Numbered from the stretch's first letter, positions 17,033 through 26,621 are shown. The stretch: 64,000 nucleotides of DNA from Acidovorax sp. FJL06 (GCF_003852545.1 NZ_QAJR01000020.1:65296-129295), one strand, 5' to 3'. Program-made: numbers and translations. Notes: generated from the sequence alone by a model not told the origin.

Positions 17033-17722
17033 ATGCGCTCCCCCCACTTCCTGCTTGCCACACTGGCCGCCACGCTGGGGGCCGCCCCTGCGGCCGCCCA
17101 ATCCCTGTTCAAGTGCACGGACGACAAAGGGCACACGACCTATTCCGACCGGGCCTGCATGCAGGCCCCGCGCCCGGCCGCCCCCGTGGCCCAGCGGCCC
17201 GCCACGCCGCCGCCCTCCAGCGCCGCCAAGGCCGCCAGTGCGGCGCCTGCCGTGCCCCCGCCAGCGACAGCCGCCACCGGGAAGGCCGAGAACATCACCA
17301 GGCTCACCACCCCCGTCGTGGAGGGCATGCTCCGGCGCGCGCTGGAGCTGGCAGAGCGATCGGACTACCGGGCCCAATGTGCGCTGGCCGCGCCAGACCT
17401 GGTTTTCAAGCTGACGGACCACAGCAGCAGCCCCGCGAGCGTGTATTCCGGCGGCCGCCGCGAGATCTGCGATTTGCAGCTGCAGTCCGCCCAGGCCATG
17501 CAGGCCGGCGGCCTGCGTGCCTCCATCCGCCTGGGGAAGACCGACATCCGCATCAACGCCGACGGCACCCAGGCCACGGCAAAGTCCGAAACGGCATCCA
17601 CCATTTCGATGCAGGGCCAGCACCTGATGACCCTGCAGTGCACGCGCGAGGAAGTGTTTGGCCTCTACAGCGGCAGCGTGCTCTACCAGCGCGTCAATGC
17701 GACCTGCAAGCCGGTGGGCTGA
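17033..17722 (+). CDS. Exported DUF4124-domain protein
   Basis: 229 residues. A signal peptide (about 1-22, ending AAAQ) is followed by the DUF4124 core SLFKCTDDKGHTTYSDRAC at 23-42, a Pro/Ala-rich linker to about 85, and a folded C-terminal domain with four Cys that may pair in the periplasm. DUF4124 proteins are common, mostly uncharacterised periplasmic proteins in beta-proteobacteria. It converges with radA with only 8 bp between stops. Confidence 0.72.
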   Translation: MRSPHFLLATLAATLGAAPAAAQSLFKCTDDKGHTTYSDRACMQAPRPAAPVAQRPATPPPSSAAKAASAAPAVPPPATAATGKAENITRLTTPVVEGMLRRALELAERSDYRAQCALAAPDLVFKLTDHSSSPASVYSGGRREICDLQLQSAQAMQAGGLRASIRLGKTDIRINADGTQATAKSETASTISMQGQHLMTLQCTREEVFGLYSGSVLYQRVNATCKPVG

Positions 17723-17730
17723 GCCCCGGC

Positions 17731-19113
17731 TCAGTCCAACCCGCGCACCACGTTCATCGCCTCTTCCACCCGCTCCACCGCGTGGATGGTCAGCCCCTCG
17801 ATGGGTTTCTTGGGCGCGTTGGCCTTGGGCACCACGGCCACGCTGAAGCCGAGCTTGGCGGCCTCCTTCAGGCGCTCCTGGCCGCGCGGCGCGGGGCGCA
17901 CCTCGCCCGCCAGGCCCACTTCGCCAAACGCGATGAAGCCGCGCGGCAATGCCTTGCCCCGCAGGCTGGAGGTGATGGACAGCATCACCGCCAGGTCGGC
18001 GGCGGGCTCGCTGATGCGCACACCGCCCACCGCGTTCACGAACACGTCCTGGTCCATGCACGCCACACCCGCGTGGCGGTGCAGCACGGCCAGCAGCATG
18101 GCCAGGCGGTCCTTGTCCAGGCCCACGGACAGGCGCCGGGGGCTGGGCCCGCCGCTGTCCACCAGGGCCTGGATCTCGACCAGCATGGGGCGCGTGCCTT
18201 CCAGCGTGACCATCACGCAGCTGCCGGGCACGGGCTCGCTGTGCTGGGAGAGGAAGATGGCGCTCGGGTTGCTCACGCCCTTGAGGCCCTTTTCGGTCAT
18301 CGCGAACACGCCGATCTCATTCACGGCGCCAAAGCGGTTCTTGATGGCGCGCACCAGCCGGAACTGGCTGTGCGTGTCGCCCTCGAAGTACAGCACCGTG
18401 TCCACCATGTGCTCCAGCACGCGCGGGCCGGCCAAGGCGCCCTCCTTGGTCACATGGCCCACCAGAATGACGGCGATGCCTGTGCCCTTGGCCATGCGCG
18501 TGAGGTGCGCAGCGCATTCACGCACCTGCGCGACCGAGCCCGGTGCGCTGGTGAGTTGGTCAGAGTAGGTGGTCTGGATGGAGTCGATCACGACCACGGC
18601 CGGTTGTGTGGCTTCGACCGTGGCCAGAATTTTTTCGAGCTGGATCTCGGCCAGCAGCCGCACCTGGCTGCCCTCGATGCCCAGGCGCCGTGAGCGCAGC
18701 GCCACCTGGGCACCACTTTCCTCCCCCGTCACGTACAGCGTGGGCAGGCCCGCACGCTGCAGCGCGTCCATGGCCTGCAGCAGCAGGGTGGACTTGCCAA
18801 TGCCCGGATCGCCCCCGATGAGCACCACGCCGCCCTCCACAATGCCGCCGCCGAGCACACGGTCCAGCTCGTCGATGCTGCTGGGGGTGCGCGCCACGTC
18901 CTGGGCCTCGATGGCGGCCAGCGGCATCACGGGCTGCGCATGGGCCAGGCCCGCATAGCCTTGCGGCGCGCTCAGGCGGTTCTTGCCCGGCCCGGCCTCG
19001 GCCACCGATTCGATCAGCGTGTTCCAGGCGCCGCAGGCCGGGCATTTGCCCAGCCAGCGCGGGCTGGTGCCGCCGCATTCGGTGCAGGTGAAGATGGTTT
19101 TGTCTTTGGCCAT
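17731..19113 (-). CDS. radA: DNA repair protein RadA/Sms
   Basis: 460 residues from ATG 19113. Order: a C4 zinc finger (Cys10, 13, 24, 27), RecA-like ATPase with Walker [10 protein letters not shown] at 101-109, the RadA-specific KNRFG motif, and a C-terminal Lon-like domain ([15 protein letters not shown] and [11 protein letters not shown]). RadA promotes branch migration of recombination intermediates and helps resolve stalled forks. Every key motif is intact. Confidence 0.95.
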   Translation of the reverse strand: MAKDKTIFTCTECGGTSPRWLGKCPACGAWNTLIESVAEAGPGKNRLSAPQGYAGLAHAQPVMPLAAIEAQDVARTPSSIDELDRVLGGGIVEGGVVLIGGDPGIGKSTLLLQAMDALQRAGLPTLYVTGEESGAQVALRSRRLGIEGSQVRLLAEIQLEKILATVEATQPAVVVIDSIQTTYSDQLTSAPGSVAQVRECAAHLTRMAKGTGIAVILVGHVTKEGALAGPRVLEHMVDTVLYFEGDTHSQFRLVRAIKNRFGAVNEIGVFAMTEKGLKGVSNPSAIFLSQHSEPVPGSCVMVTLEGTRPMLVEIQALVDSGGPSPRRLSVGLDKDRLAMLLAVLHRHAGVACMDQDVFVNAVGGVRISEPAADLAVMLSITSSLRGKALPRGFIAFGEVGLAGEVRPAPRGQERLKEAAKLGFSVAVVPKANAPKKPIEGLTIHAVERVEEAMNVVRGLD

Positions 19114-19267
19114 GAAAAGGGGGATGGTCGGTGGGCACAGGCGCGGGTGGCAGACTATAGCGGCGCCCCCGGCCTCCCCCGGCCAAGGTCCGAGAGCCCC
19201 CTGGCGCCACACCCCTGCGATGGCGGCCTGGCCACACTGCCCTCCGGCATCGGCAAGAATGCACGCC

Positions 19268-20101
19268 ATGCACACACCCACCAACTCCTTCAAGCAGGCC
19301 CTGGCCCAGGGCGAGGCACAGATCGGCCTGTGGCTCGGCCTGGCCGACGCCTACACCGCCGAAATCCTGGCGGGCACCGGCTACGACTGGCTGCTGGTCG
19401 ATGGCGAACATGCGCCCAACGACCTGCGCTCCATCCTGCACCAGCTGCAGGCCATTGCCAGCGCCACCAGCGCCCTGCCGCCGGGAGCCCGCGCGCCCCA
19501 CGCCATTGCGCGGGTGCCGGTGGGCGACACCGCCCTCATCAAGCAGTACCTGGACATCGGCGCGCAAACCCTGCTGGTGCCCATGGTGGACACGCCCGAG
19601 CAGGCCCAGCAGCTGGTGCGCGCCACGCGCTATGCGCCCGAAGGCATGCGCGGCATGGGCAGCGCGCTGGCCCGCTCGTCGCGCTGGCAGGCCTACCCCC
19701 GGTATGTGCACGAGGCCAACCAGCAGGTCTGCCTGCTGGTGCAGGCCGAGACGGTAGAGGCCATGGCCCACCTCGATGCGATTGCCGCCACCCCCGGCGT
19801 GGACGGCGTGTTCATCGGCCCGGCCGACCTGTCCGCCTCCATGGGCCACCCGGGCAACCCGGGGCACCCCGAGGTGCAGGCCGCCATCCACGATGGCATT
19901 GCACGCATCCTGCGCGCGGGCAAGGCGCCGGGCATCCTGGCCACCAACGAAGCGCAGGCGCGCCAGTGGCTGGCGGCCGGTGCGCTGTTTGTGGCCGTGG
20001 GGGTGGACACCATGCTGCTGGCCAGCGCTGCGCAGAATCTGCTGGCGCGGTTTCGCACCGGCACGGACGCTGCCGCCCCGCCACGGCCCGCAGGCTACTG
20101 A
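19268..20101 (+). CDS. HpcH/HpaI-family aldolase
   Basis: 277 residues from ATG 19268 (an ATG three codons upstream is equally possible). The class II pyruvate-aldolase pattern is clear: [34 protein letters not shown] with the metal-binding Glu/Asp, IARVP, the [11 protein letters not shown] strand, and [17 protein letters not shown]. Relatives cleave 4-hydroxy-2-oxo acids such as 4-hydroxy-2-oxoheptanedioate (aromatic meta-cleavage) or 2-keto-3-deoxy sugar acids to pyruvate plus an aldehyde. It heads a run with a PanE-like reductase and a GST; the true substrate is open. Confidence 0.85.
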   Translation: MHTPTNSFKQALAQGEAQIGLWLGLADAYTAEILAGTGYDWLLVDGEHAPNDLRSILHQLQAIASATSALPPGARAPHAIARVPVGDTALIKQYLDIGAQTLLVPMVDTPEQAQQLVRATRYAPEGMRGMGSALARSSRWQAYPRYVHEANQQVCLLVQAETVEAMAHLDAIAATPGVDGVFIGPADLSASMGHPGNPGHPEVQAAIHDGIARILRAGKAPGILATNEAQARQWLAAGALFVAVGVDTMLLASAAQNLLARFRTGTDAAAPPRPAGY

Positions 20102-20150
20102 GCATCCCCTTCTTCAGAACCACACACAAAACACGCAAGGATCGACAAGC

Positions 20151-21128
20151 ATGAAAGCATGTATTTACGGCGCGGGCGCCATCGGTGGCTGGCTCGGGGT
20201 GGCCCTGGCGCAGGCGGGCTGCAATGTCAGCCTGGTGGCGCGCGGCGCCACGCTGGCGGCGTTGCAGGCCGATGGCTTGCGCCTACGGCGCCCCGACGGC
20301 ACGGTGGCCCAGGTGGCGGTGACGGCGGCGGCCGACCCCGCGGCCCTGGGCGTGCAGGACCTGGTCGTGGTGGCCGTCAAGGCGCCCGGCCTGCCCGAGG
20401 TGGCACGCGCCATGGCCCCGCTGATCGGGCCGGACACCCTCGTGCTCACGGCCATGAATGGTGTGCCCTGGTGGTTTCTGGATGGCTTTGGCGGCGCTGC
20501 GCAGGGCCGCGCACTCGCATCGGTGGACGCGGGCGGCGTGATCGCCAACGCCCTCCCCACGCGCCATGTGGTGGGCAGCGTGGTGCACACCAGCTGCTCG
20601 CTGGAGGCGCCGGGCTTCGTCCGCCAGCACTTTGGCAACCGCCTCATCGTGGGTGAGCCGGGCGGCCCCCGCAGCGCGCGCCTGCAGGCCCTGGCCGACA
20701 CGCTGCAGCGCGGCGGCATCGACGTGGAGCTGAGCGACTGCATCCAGAAGGACATCTGGTTCAAGCTCTGGGGCAACCTCACCATGAACCCCATCAGTGC
20801 CCTGACCGGCGCCACCACCGACCGCATCCTGGACGACGAGCTGGTGCGGGGGTTTGTCTCGCACGTCATGCTCGAAGCCAAGGCCATTGGCGACCAGCTG
20901 GGCCTGCCGATCGACCAGCAGCCCGAAGACCGCCACGCCGTCACCCGCAAGCTGGGCGCGTTCAAGACCTCGATGCTGCAGGACGTGGAAGCGGGCAAGC
21001 CTATGGAGATCGACGCCCTGGTGGGGGCCGTGCGCGAGCTGGGCCAGATCACCGCCACGCCCACGCCCCACACCGATGCGCTGCTGGGCCTGGTGCGGCT
21101 GATGGCGCGCACGCGGGGCCTGTACTGA
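20151..21128 (+). CDS. 2-dehydropantoate 2-reductase family protein (PanE/ApbA)
   Basis: 325 residues. N-terminal Rossmann fold begins CIYGAGAIGGWLG (4-16); a ketopantoate reductase C-terminal domain follows with KDIWFKLWGNLTMNPISALTG, carrying the catalytic-type Lys, and KTSMLQDVEAGKPMEIDALVG. PanE makes pantoate with NADPH, but many paralogues act on other 2-oxo acids. Its position between an HpaI aldolase and a GST favours a paralogue rather than the housekeeping pantothenate enzyme. Confidence 0.82.
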   Translation: MKACIYGAGAIGGWLGVALAQAGCNVSLVARGATLAALQADGLRLRRPDGTVAQVAVTAAADPAALGVQDLVVVAVKAPGLPEVARAMAPLIGPDTLVLTAMNGVPWWFLDGFGGAAQGRALASVDAGGVIANALPTRHVVGSVVHTSCSLEAPGFVRQHFGNRLIVGEPGGPRSARLQALADTLQRGGIDVELSDCIQKDIWFKLWGNLTMNPISALTGATTDRILDDELVRGFVSHVMLEAKAIGDQLGLPIDQQPEDRHAVTRKLGAFKTSMLQDVEAGKPMEIDALVGAVRELGQITATPTPHTDALLGLVRLMARTRGLY

Positions 21129-21140
21129 AGGCACCAAGCC

Positions 21141-21197
21141 CAAAAGGCCGTTTGCGCACGTCCCTCTTGCCCTACCAGCTCCATATTCAATAGCAAT
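21141..21197. repeat. Family-1 intergenic repeat, copy 4
   Basis: AAAAGGCCGTTTGCGCACG arm followed by CCAGCTCCATATTCAATAGCAA. It occupies the gap between the PanE-like and GST genes. Confidence 0.65.
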
Positions 21198-21203
21198 CCA
21201 CCC

Positions 21204-21827
21204 ATGACCACCCTCACGCTCTACTACACCCCCGGCACCTGCGCGCAGGCCGTGCGCATCGCTTTGGAAGAAGCGGGCGCCCCCTACGAACTGGTGCGCG
21301 TGGACTTCGCCGCTGGCCAGCAACGCACGCCCGACTACCTGGCCGTGAACCCCAAGGGCCGCGTGCCCGCGCTGGCCACACCGCAGGGCACGCTGACCGA
21401 AACCCCTGCGCTGCTGGCCTATGTGGCGCAGAGCTTTCCCGCAGCCCGCCTTGCGCCCACCGACGCCTATGGTTTTGCGCGTCTGCAAGAGTTCCACAGC
21501 TACCTCGCGTCCACCGTGCACATCGCCCACGCCCACCGCCCCCGCGCCAGCCGCTGGGCCGACGAGCCCGAGGCCCAGGCCGCCATGCAACGCAAGGTGC
21601 CGCAGAACATGACCGACTGCTTCAACCTCATCGAAAGCCACTACCTGCCGCCTGTGGACCAGGGCCCCTGGGTGATGGGCGAGCAGTACACCGTGGCCGA
21701 CGGCTACCTGTTCACCATCGGCACCTGGCTGCACAGCGATGGCGTGGACATTGCCCGGTTTCCCAAGGTGTTTGCGCACACGCAGCGCATGCTGCAGCGC
21801 CCCGCCGTGCAGCGCGCACTGGCCTGA
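21204..21827 (+). CDS. Glutathione S-transferase family protein (beta-like)
   Basis: 207 residues. The thioredoxin-fold N-terminal domain has YYTPGTCAQAVRIALEEAG with a Cys at 13, the position used for glutathione contact in beta-class enzymes. VNPKGRVPALATP and TETPALLAYVA form the GSH-binding region. The all-helical C-terminal domain follows from about 85. It conjugates or isomerises electrophiles in the cytoplasm. It may belong with the upstream aldolase/reductase pair. Confidence 0.86.
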   Translation: MTTLTLYYTPGTCAQAVRIALEEAGAPYELVRVDFAAGQQRTPDYLAVNPKGRVPALATPQGTLTETPALLAYVAQSFPAARLAPTDAYGFARLQEFHSYLASTVHIAHAHRPRASRWADEPEAQAAMQRKVPQNMTDCFNLIESHYLPPVDQGPWVMGEQYTVADGYLFTIGTWLHSDGVDIARFPKVFAHTQRMLQRPAVQRALA

Positions 21828-21873
21828 ATTTTCTTGAGGCTCAACGTCCACGCCGCTCGAGTGCGCGGCTTGT

Positions 21874-22000
21874 GAAACTGGCGCGGCACAGGCCGGGGCC
21901 GCCGCGCAAGGGCCGCCCCGCCGCGCTGGCGGCGTCCCCCTTCCCGAATTGCGCAGCAATTCGAGAGAAGGGGGAAGGCACGAAGTGCCTCAGGGGGTTG
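21874..22000. repeat. Family-2 GC-rich intergenic repeat, copy 2
   Basis: Reverse orientation relative to copy 1. Contains GGGCCGCCCCGCCGCGCTGG and an imperfect hairpin CCCGAATTGCGCAGCAATTCG in the loop region, ending CCTCAGGGGG. It lies between the convergent GST and peptide-binding-protein genes. Confidence 0.7.
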
Positions 22001-22006
22001 TCACTC

Positions 22007-23587
22007 TCAATTCACCTTCAGGTACCGCCAGTCGATGCGGTTGTCGGCCCGGTGGATGATCTCCACCTTCTTCGTGCCCGCCCACGGGATCACCTGGTTG
22101 TACAGCGGGATGTGCGAGACCAGCTCATGCTCCTTGATCAGAGCCTGCTCGATCAGCTGGTTGCGCGTGGGGGCATCGGTCTCCTTCTTCACGCGCTCGA
22201 CCAGGGCATCCAGCTGCGGGTCGGAGAAGCGGCCCAGGTTGAAGTTGCCGTCGCCGCCTGCACCGGGCGAACGCACCAGCGACTGCAGGCTGTAGAACGC
22301 ATCGAACGTGGGCACGCCCCAGCCCAGCAGGTAGATGCTGGCTTCGTTGCGCTGAATCATCGGGAAATAGGTGGCAAACGGCAGCGAACGCAGCCTGGCC
22401 TTCACGCCCACCTTGGCCCACTGCGAGGTGATGGCCTGGCACAGCTGTTCGTCGTTGATGTAGCGGCCGGCGCTGCACGCAAAGTCCACTTCAAAACCGT
22501 TGGGATAGCCCGCATCGGCCAGCAGCTTTTGCGCGGCCTTGGGGTCGTAGGGGTAGCGCACATCGGCCTTCTTGGTCCAGCCATTGACCTGGTTGGCAAT
22601 CAGCGCGCCCGTGGGCTGGGCCAGGCCGCGCAGCACCACGCGCTGGATGGACTGGATGTCGATGGCCTGGTACAGCGCCTTGCGCACGCGCAGGTCCTTG
22701 AGCGGGTTCTTGCCCTTCACGTCCGAGCCGGGCAGCTCGTCGCGGAACTGGTCCAGGCCCAGGAAGATGGTGCGGTACTCCGGCCCCTCCAGCACCTGCA
22801 GGGTGGGGATCTGCTTGATGCGCGCCAGGTCTTGCAGGCTGGGGTCGATCACAAAGTCAATCTCGCCCGACAGCAGCGCCGCCGTGCGCGTGGCGTCGGC
22901 CTTGATGGGGGTATAGACGATCTCGGTCAGGTTGGTGGGGTACTTGCCCTTGCCCCACCAGTGCGGGTTGGGCTCCAGCACCACGCGCTGGTCGGGTGCC
23001 CACTGCTTGAGCTGGTAGGGGCCGGTGCCCAGCGCATTGCGGTGGGCAAAGGTTTCGTCCTTGGTCTTGATGTCCTTGGGCTCGACCGATTTGTTCTTTT
23101 CGGCCCAGGCCCGGCTCATGATGCGCAGCTCGGTGAGTTGGTTCACCAGCACCGGGTTGGGCAGGTCGGAATGGATGTCGATGGTGTAGGCATCGACCTT
23201 TTCCACACGGTCAATGCCCTGGGTGTAGACGGCGAAGTTGGAGCTTTTGGCCTTGGCACGCTCCAGCGAGAACTTGGCGTCGTCGGCCGTGAACTCGCTG
23301 CCGTCGCTGAACTTCACGCCTTTGCGCAAGCTCAGGCGCAGCTGCGTGGGCTTGATGAGCTTCCACTCGGTGGCCAGGGATGGTTCGGGCTTGAAGGTCT
23401 TGCTGTTGTATTCGACCAGCGTGTCGTACACCGCGCCGTGCATGGTGTTGTTCACGCCCACGTTCTGGGTGTGGATGTCCCAGGTCGAAATGTCCACCGA
23501 GCGGGACCAGCGGAAGGTCTTGGCCTGTGCCGCCATCGGCAGGGCGGTGGCCACGGCAGCGGCCAGCAAAAGTGTCTTGAAACGCAT
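22007..23587 (-). CDS. ABC transporter substrate-binding protein, family 5 (peptide/nickel/opine type)
   Basis: 526 residues with a clear signal peptide (1-22, ending AQA). The SBP family 5 signature spans LVEYNSKTFKPEPSLATEWK and LRKGVKFSDGSEFTADDAKFS. Near the C-terminus are GWGVPTFDAF and a ligand-loop region rich in aromatics. It should bind oligopeptides or similar ligands in the periplasm. No permease or ATPase gene is adjacent, so it is an orphan that must share a transporter encoded elsewhere. Confidence 0.87.
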   Translation of the reverse strand: MRFKTLLLAAAVATALPMAAQAKTFRWSRSVDISTWDIHTQNVGVNNTMHGAVYDTLVEYNSKTFKPEPSLATEWKLIKPTQLRLSLRKGVKFSDGSEFTADDAKFSLERAKAKSSNFAVYTQGIDRVEKVDAYTIDIHSDLPNPVLVNQLTELRIMSRAWAEKNKSVEPKDIKTKDETFAHRNALGTGPYQLKQWAPDQRVVLEPNPHWWGKGKYPTNLTEIVYTPIKADATRTAALLSGEIDFVIDPSLQDLARIKQIPTLQVLEGPEYRTIFLGLDQFRDELPGSDVKGKNPLKDLRVRKALYQAIDIQSIQRVVLRGLAQPTGALIANQVNGWTKKADVRYPYDPKAAQKLLADAGYPNGFEVDFACSAGRYINDEQLCQAITSQWAKVGVKARLRSLPFATYFPMIQRNEASIYLLGWGVPTFDAFYSLQSLVRSPGAGGDGNFNLGRFSDPQLDALVERVKKETDAPTRNQLIEQALIKEHELVSHIPLYNQVIPWAGTKKVEIIHRADNRIDWRYLKVN

Positions 23588-23660
23588 GAAGGGTCACTCC
23601 AGATCAGTCAGCCCCGCACTATGGCCCAAACCCTCCGTTTGCGTAACGAACTTATCCTTC

Positions 23661-24269
23661 TTAGCTTAGACCCATCGCCACCGCCAGCCCCATCATGGTG
23701 ATGGCCGTGCCCCCGTCCAGCACCCGCCACGCGCGGGGCGATGCGAACACCGGCGCCAGCCAGCGCGAGCCAAACCCCAGGCTCAGGAACCACAGGGCGC
23801 TGGCCAGCGAGCCCCCCGCCGCAAACGTGGCCCGGCCCCACAGGGGATAGGGGCTGGCCATGGTGCCCAGCAGCACCACGGTGTCCAGATAGACATGGGG
23901 GTTGAGCCAGGTCAGGGCCACCACCGTGAGCACGGTGCTGCGCAGGCTCGCCCCCGGCCCGTTGGCCGACACCAGCAGGTGCGCGGGCCGGAGCGCCCGG
24001 GCCGCCGCCTGCACGGCATAGGCCGCAAGAAACAGCGCGCCGGCCCAGCGCATGAACTGCGCCCACTCCGGCCGCGCAGCCAAAACGCCCCCCATGCCCC
24101 ACACGCCGGCCTGCAGCAGCACGGCGTCGGACAGGGCGCACACCAGCACCACGGGCAGCACATGCTCGCGCCGCAGGCCCTGGCGCAGCACAAACGCGTT
24201 CTGTGCGCCGATGGCCATGATCAGCAAGGCGGTGGAGGTGAAGCCGTGGGCAAATGCGGTGGTGCTCAT
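23661..24269 (-). CDS. argO: LysE/ArgO-type amino-acid exporter
   Basis: 202 residues and six hydrophobic segments. The N-terminal helix ends IMAIGAQNAFVLRQGLRREH, the LysE/ArgO hallmark, and TWLNPHVYLDTVVLLG is the central signature. The family exports L-arginine and L-lysine. It is divergent from a gene whose product closely resembles ArgP, the known activator of argO, which fixes the assignment. Confidence 0.88.
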   Translation of the reverse strand: MSTTAFAHGFTSTALLIMAIGAQNAFVLRQGLRREHVLPVVLVCALSDAVLLQAGVWGMGGVLAARPEWAQFMRWAGALFLAAYAVQAAARALRPAHLLVSANGPGASLRSTVLTVVALTWLNPHVYLDTVVLLGTMASPYPLWGRATFAAGGSLASALWFLSLGFGSRWLAPVFASPRAWRVLDGGTAITMMGLAVAMGLS

Positions 24270-24346
24270 GGGCGCGGATTGTGCGCACCGCCGCCTGTTG
24301 ATGCCAGCTATACTTTTTAACGATCCGTCAAAATTTCTAACCCAGC
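24270..24346. promoter_or_regulatory. Divergent argO/argP control region
   Basis: 77-bp gap between divergent genes. TATACT at 24309-24314 could be a -10 element toward argP. The AT-rich stretch after it (24315-24340) is where an ArgP site would be expected. No strong palindrome is visible. Confidence 0.35.
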
Positions 24347-25234
24347 ATGCAGCTCGACTCGGCCCAGCTCAACGCCTTTGCCACCGTCATTGATGAGGGC
24401 AGCTTCGAGCGCGCCGCCGCCGTGCTGCACGTGACCCGCTCGGCGGTGTCGCAGCGCATCAAGCTGCTGGAAGAACGCGTGGGCCAGGTGCTGGTGCGCC
24501 GGGCCACGCCCTGCACGCCCACCGAGGCCGGGCAGGCGCTGTACCGGCATGCGCGCGAGGTGGCGCTGAGCGAGGCCGACGCGCTGGCCACCATCGGCGG
24601 TGGGCAGCGCAGCGCCACGCGCCTGGCGATTGGTGTCAATGCCGACTCGCTGGCCACCTGGTTCCCCCACGCCATGGCGCAGGCGGCCGAGGGGCAGGCC
24701 ATCACCTTCGACGTCCATGTGGAAGACCAGGACCACTCGGCCAACCTGCTGCGCGAAGGCCGCGTGATGGCCGCGGTGACGGCCGACCCCCAGCCCGTGC
24801 AGGGCTGCCAGGTGCTGCCGCTGGGCACGCTGCGCTACCGCGCGCTGGCCAGCCCGGCCTTCCTGCAGCGCCACTTTGCGCAAGGGGTGAACGCCGCCAC
24901 CTTGGCGCAGGCGCCCATGCTGGTGTTCAACCGCAAGGATGCGCTGCAAGCGCGCTTTGTGGGCCGCATCACGCGCCGCAAGCTCGCACCTCCCGTGCAC
25001 TGGCTGCCCGAGGCCCATGCGTTCGTCAAAGCCACGCGCGCCAGCCTGGGCTGGGGCATGACGCCCGACGCCCTGGTGGAGGACGATCTGAAGACCGGCG
25101 CCCTGGTCGAGCTGATTGCGAACAAGCCCGTGGATGTGCCGCTGTACTGGCAATGCTGGCGACTGAACGTGCAGGCGCTGCAGCACATGACGCAGGCGGT
25201 GCAAAAGGCGGCAGCACTGACGCTGCTGCGCTGA
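24347..25234 (+). CDS. argP: LysR-family regulator ArgP (IciA)
   Basis: 295 residues. HTH at 4-62: LNAFATVIDEGSFERAAAVLHVTRSAVSQRIKLLEERVGQVLVRR. This matches ArgP, with the characteristic PCTPTEAGQALYRHAREV and the C-terminal effector domain. ArgP activates argO in response to arginine and represses or blocks it with lysine. Start at the ATG just before MQLDSAQL. Confidence 0.88.
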   Translation: MQLDSAQLNAFATVIDEGSFERAAAVLHVTRSAVSQRIKLLEERVGQVLVRRATPCTPTEAGQALYRHAREVALSEADALATIGGGQRSATRLAIGVNADSLATWFPHAMAQAAEGQAITFDVHVEDQDHSANLLREGRVMAAVTADPQPVQGCQVLPLGTLRYRALASPAFLQRHFAQGVNAATLAQAPMLVFNRKDALQARFVGRITRRKLAPPVHWLPEAHAFVKATRASLGWGMTPDALVEDDLKTGALVELIANKPVDVPLYWQCWRLNVQALQHMTQAVQKAAALTLLR

Positions 25235-25254
25235 GAGGAAGCCGCGGGCGCCGA

Positions 25255-26064
25255 CTACGCGGCGTTCGCCAAGTCCTCGTGGTGGTCGGCGGCGCCGCGC
25301 TTCCAGTAGGCGGAGATGCGCATGCGTTTCGGGTCCACACCCGGCTTGGCCAGCATCGCGCGGCGCACGGCGGCCATGTCGTTGTGTTCGCCCGCGGCCC
25401 AGACAAAGCCCGCGCCGGGGGGCAGCGCCAGGGCTTCGACGGCGGCCGGCAGCGCGCTCACCCACTGCAGGTCCACCTGCGCCGCGCTGGCCAGCACCCG
25501 CTGATCGGCCGGGTTGTTCCGCTGAATGCGCACAGTGGCCACCGCGCTGGCGGGCAGCTCGGCCAGACGGCGGGCAATGGCGGGCAGCGCGGTTTCGTCG
25601 CCAATGAGCCAGTGCCAGTCAAACCCCGTGGGCACGACCATGCTGCCGCGCGGCCCGGCAATGCCCACCCACTGGCCCACGGTGGCGCTGGCGGCCCAGT
25701 CGGTGGCGGGGCCCGCGTCGTGCAGGGCCACTTCGATGTCCAGCTCGCCCGCGGCCGCGTCGAAACGGGCCGGGGTGTAGTCGCGCAGCACGGGGCGCGG
25801 GCCGGCAAACACCGGGCGGCCGCCTTGCAGCGTGGGCAAGGTGGGGCGGTCCTGCCCGGGTTGGGGAAGGATGAGCTTGAGGTGGTCGTCAAACCCGGCG
25901 CTGGCAAAACCCGCCAGCTCGGGGCCGCCCAGCGTGAGCCGCACAAAACCGGGGCTGACGGGGGTGCGGCGCACCACCTGGAGGTGGCGGGCCTGGAGCG
26001 GGTGGCGAATGCGTTCGACGACCAGCGGGATGGCCGTTGCGGCCAGGGGCAAAGCTGCGTTCAT
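25255..26064 (-). CDS. Siderophore-interacting protein (FAD-dependent ferric-siderophore reductase, ViuB type)
   Basis: 269 residues. FAD-binding: the PVLRDYTPARFD segment (RxYTxR-type FAD motif) at about 91-103 and the GPRGSMVVP loop. SIP C-terminal part: LIGDETALPAIARRL, AGFVWAAGEHNDMAAVRR and the end RISAYWKRG. These enzymes reduce Fe(III) in imported siderophores. It sits divergent to a MarR gene with nested palindromes between them, so the regulator probably controls it. It complements the uptake genes at the start of the window. Confidence 0.86.
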   Translation of the reverse strand: MNAALPLAATAIPLVVERIRHPLQARHLQVVRRTPVSPGFVRLTLGGPELAGFASAGFDDHLKLILPQPGQDRPTLPTLQGGRPVFAGPRPVLRDYTPARFDAAAGELDIEVALHDAGPATDWAASATVGQWVGIAGPRGSMVVPTGFDWHWLIGDETALPAIARRLAELPASAVATVRIQRNNPADQRVLASAAQVDLQWVSALPAAVEALALPPGAGFVWAAGEHNDMAAVRRAMLAKPGVDPKRMRISAYWKRGAADHHEDLANAA

Positions 26065-26074
26065 GACTTAAAAT

Positions 26075-26095
26075 GTTGATTTGATCAACCAAATC
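26075..26095. promoter_or_regulatory. Operator candidate upstream of the siderophore-interacting gene
   Basis: Two overlapping dyads: GTTGA-N5-TCAAC (26075-26089) and GATTTG-N6-CAAATC (26078-26095). It begins 11 bp before the start codon of the minus-strand gene, where a bound repressor would block transcription or translation. Confidence 0.6.
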
Positions 26096-26100
26096 ATCCG

Positions 26101-26129
26101 CCAACAAGTTGACTTTGTCAACCTGTTGG
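26101..26129. promoter_or_regulatory. MarR-type operator (29-bp nested palindrome)
   Basis: Arms CCAACA and TGTTGG enclose GTTGAC-TTT-GTCAAC. Only one base pair of the 13-bp half-sites mismatches. It ends 9 bp before the MarR start codon, so autorepression is likely. The GTTGA/TCAAC half-site recurs in the neighbouring 26075-26089 site. Confidence 0.72.
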
Positions 26130-26138
26130 TTTGCACCC

Positions 26139-26621
26139 ATGAACTCGCGCCCCCGCCCCGATGTGTTTGAAGCCATGCACGACCTGATGCACGCCTACCG
26201 GGCGCGCATGGTGCGCGCCATGACGGCGGTGCACCCCGAGCTGACCTTCAACGAGGTGCGCGCGCTCAATTTCATCGGCCGCCACCCCGGCGCCACGCAA
26301 AAAGAGCTGGTGCGCCACAGTGGCGCCGACAAGGCCCAGGTGGCGCGCATGCTGGGCCTGCTGCAGGACAAGGGCTGGCTGGAGCGCCTGCCCAATGCCG
26401 AAGACAAGCGCAGCCGCTGCCTCACCCTCAGCGGCGAGGGCGCGGCCCTGTACCAGGCGCTGCGTGCCGCGCGGCAAACGCTGTCGGCCTCGGTGCTGGC
26501 GGGCTGCGACGAGGCCACGCAAACCCAGCTGCTGGTGCTGCTGGAGCGCGTGCGCAGCAACCTCGGTGCCCTGCCCCCGGACAGTGGCTGCGGCGGCGAC
26601 AAGCACCCGCCGGGCCGCTAA
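26139..26621 (+). CDS. MarR-family transcriptional regulator
   Basis: 160 residues from ATG 26139; a longer start at 26109 would run through the operator. The winged helix-turn-helix is complete: LTFNEVRALNFIGRHPGATQKELVRHSGADKAQVARMLGLLQDKGWLERLPNAEDKRSRCLTLSGEG. The Asp-Lys-Arg wing motif is intact. Divergent from the siderophore-interacting gene, with two palindromes in the gap, it probably represses both genes and releases on an unknown ligand. Confidence 0.85.
   Translation: MNSRPRPDVFEAMHDLMHAYRARMVRAMTAVHPELTFNEVRALNFIGRHPGATQKELVRHSGADKAQVARMLGLLQDKGWLERLPNAEDKRSRCLTLSGEGAALYQALRAARQTLSASVLAGCDEATQTQLLVLLERVRSNLGALPPDSGCGGDKHPPGR

Noticed and set aside
19259-19268. Much longer HpaI aldolase start upstream (near 18983)
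   Set aside because: The extra N-terminal sequence runs antisense over the radA 5' region and is not part of the aldolase fold; the ATG at 19268 or 19259 gives the normal length.
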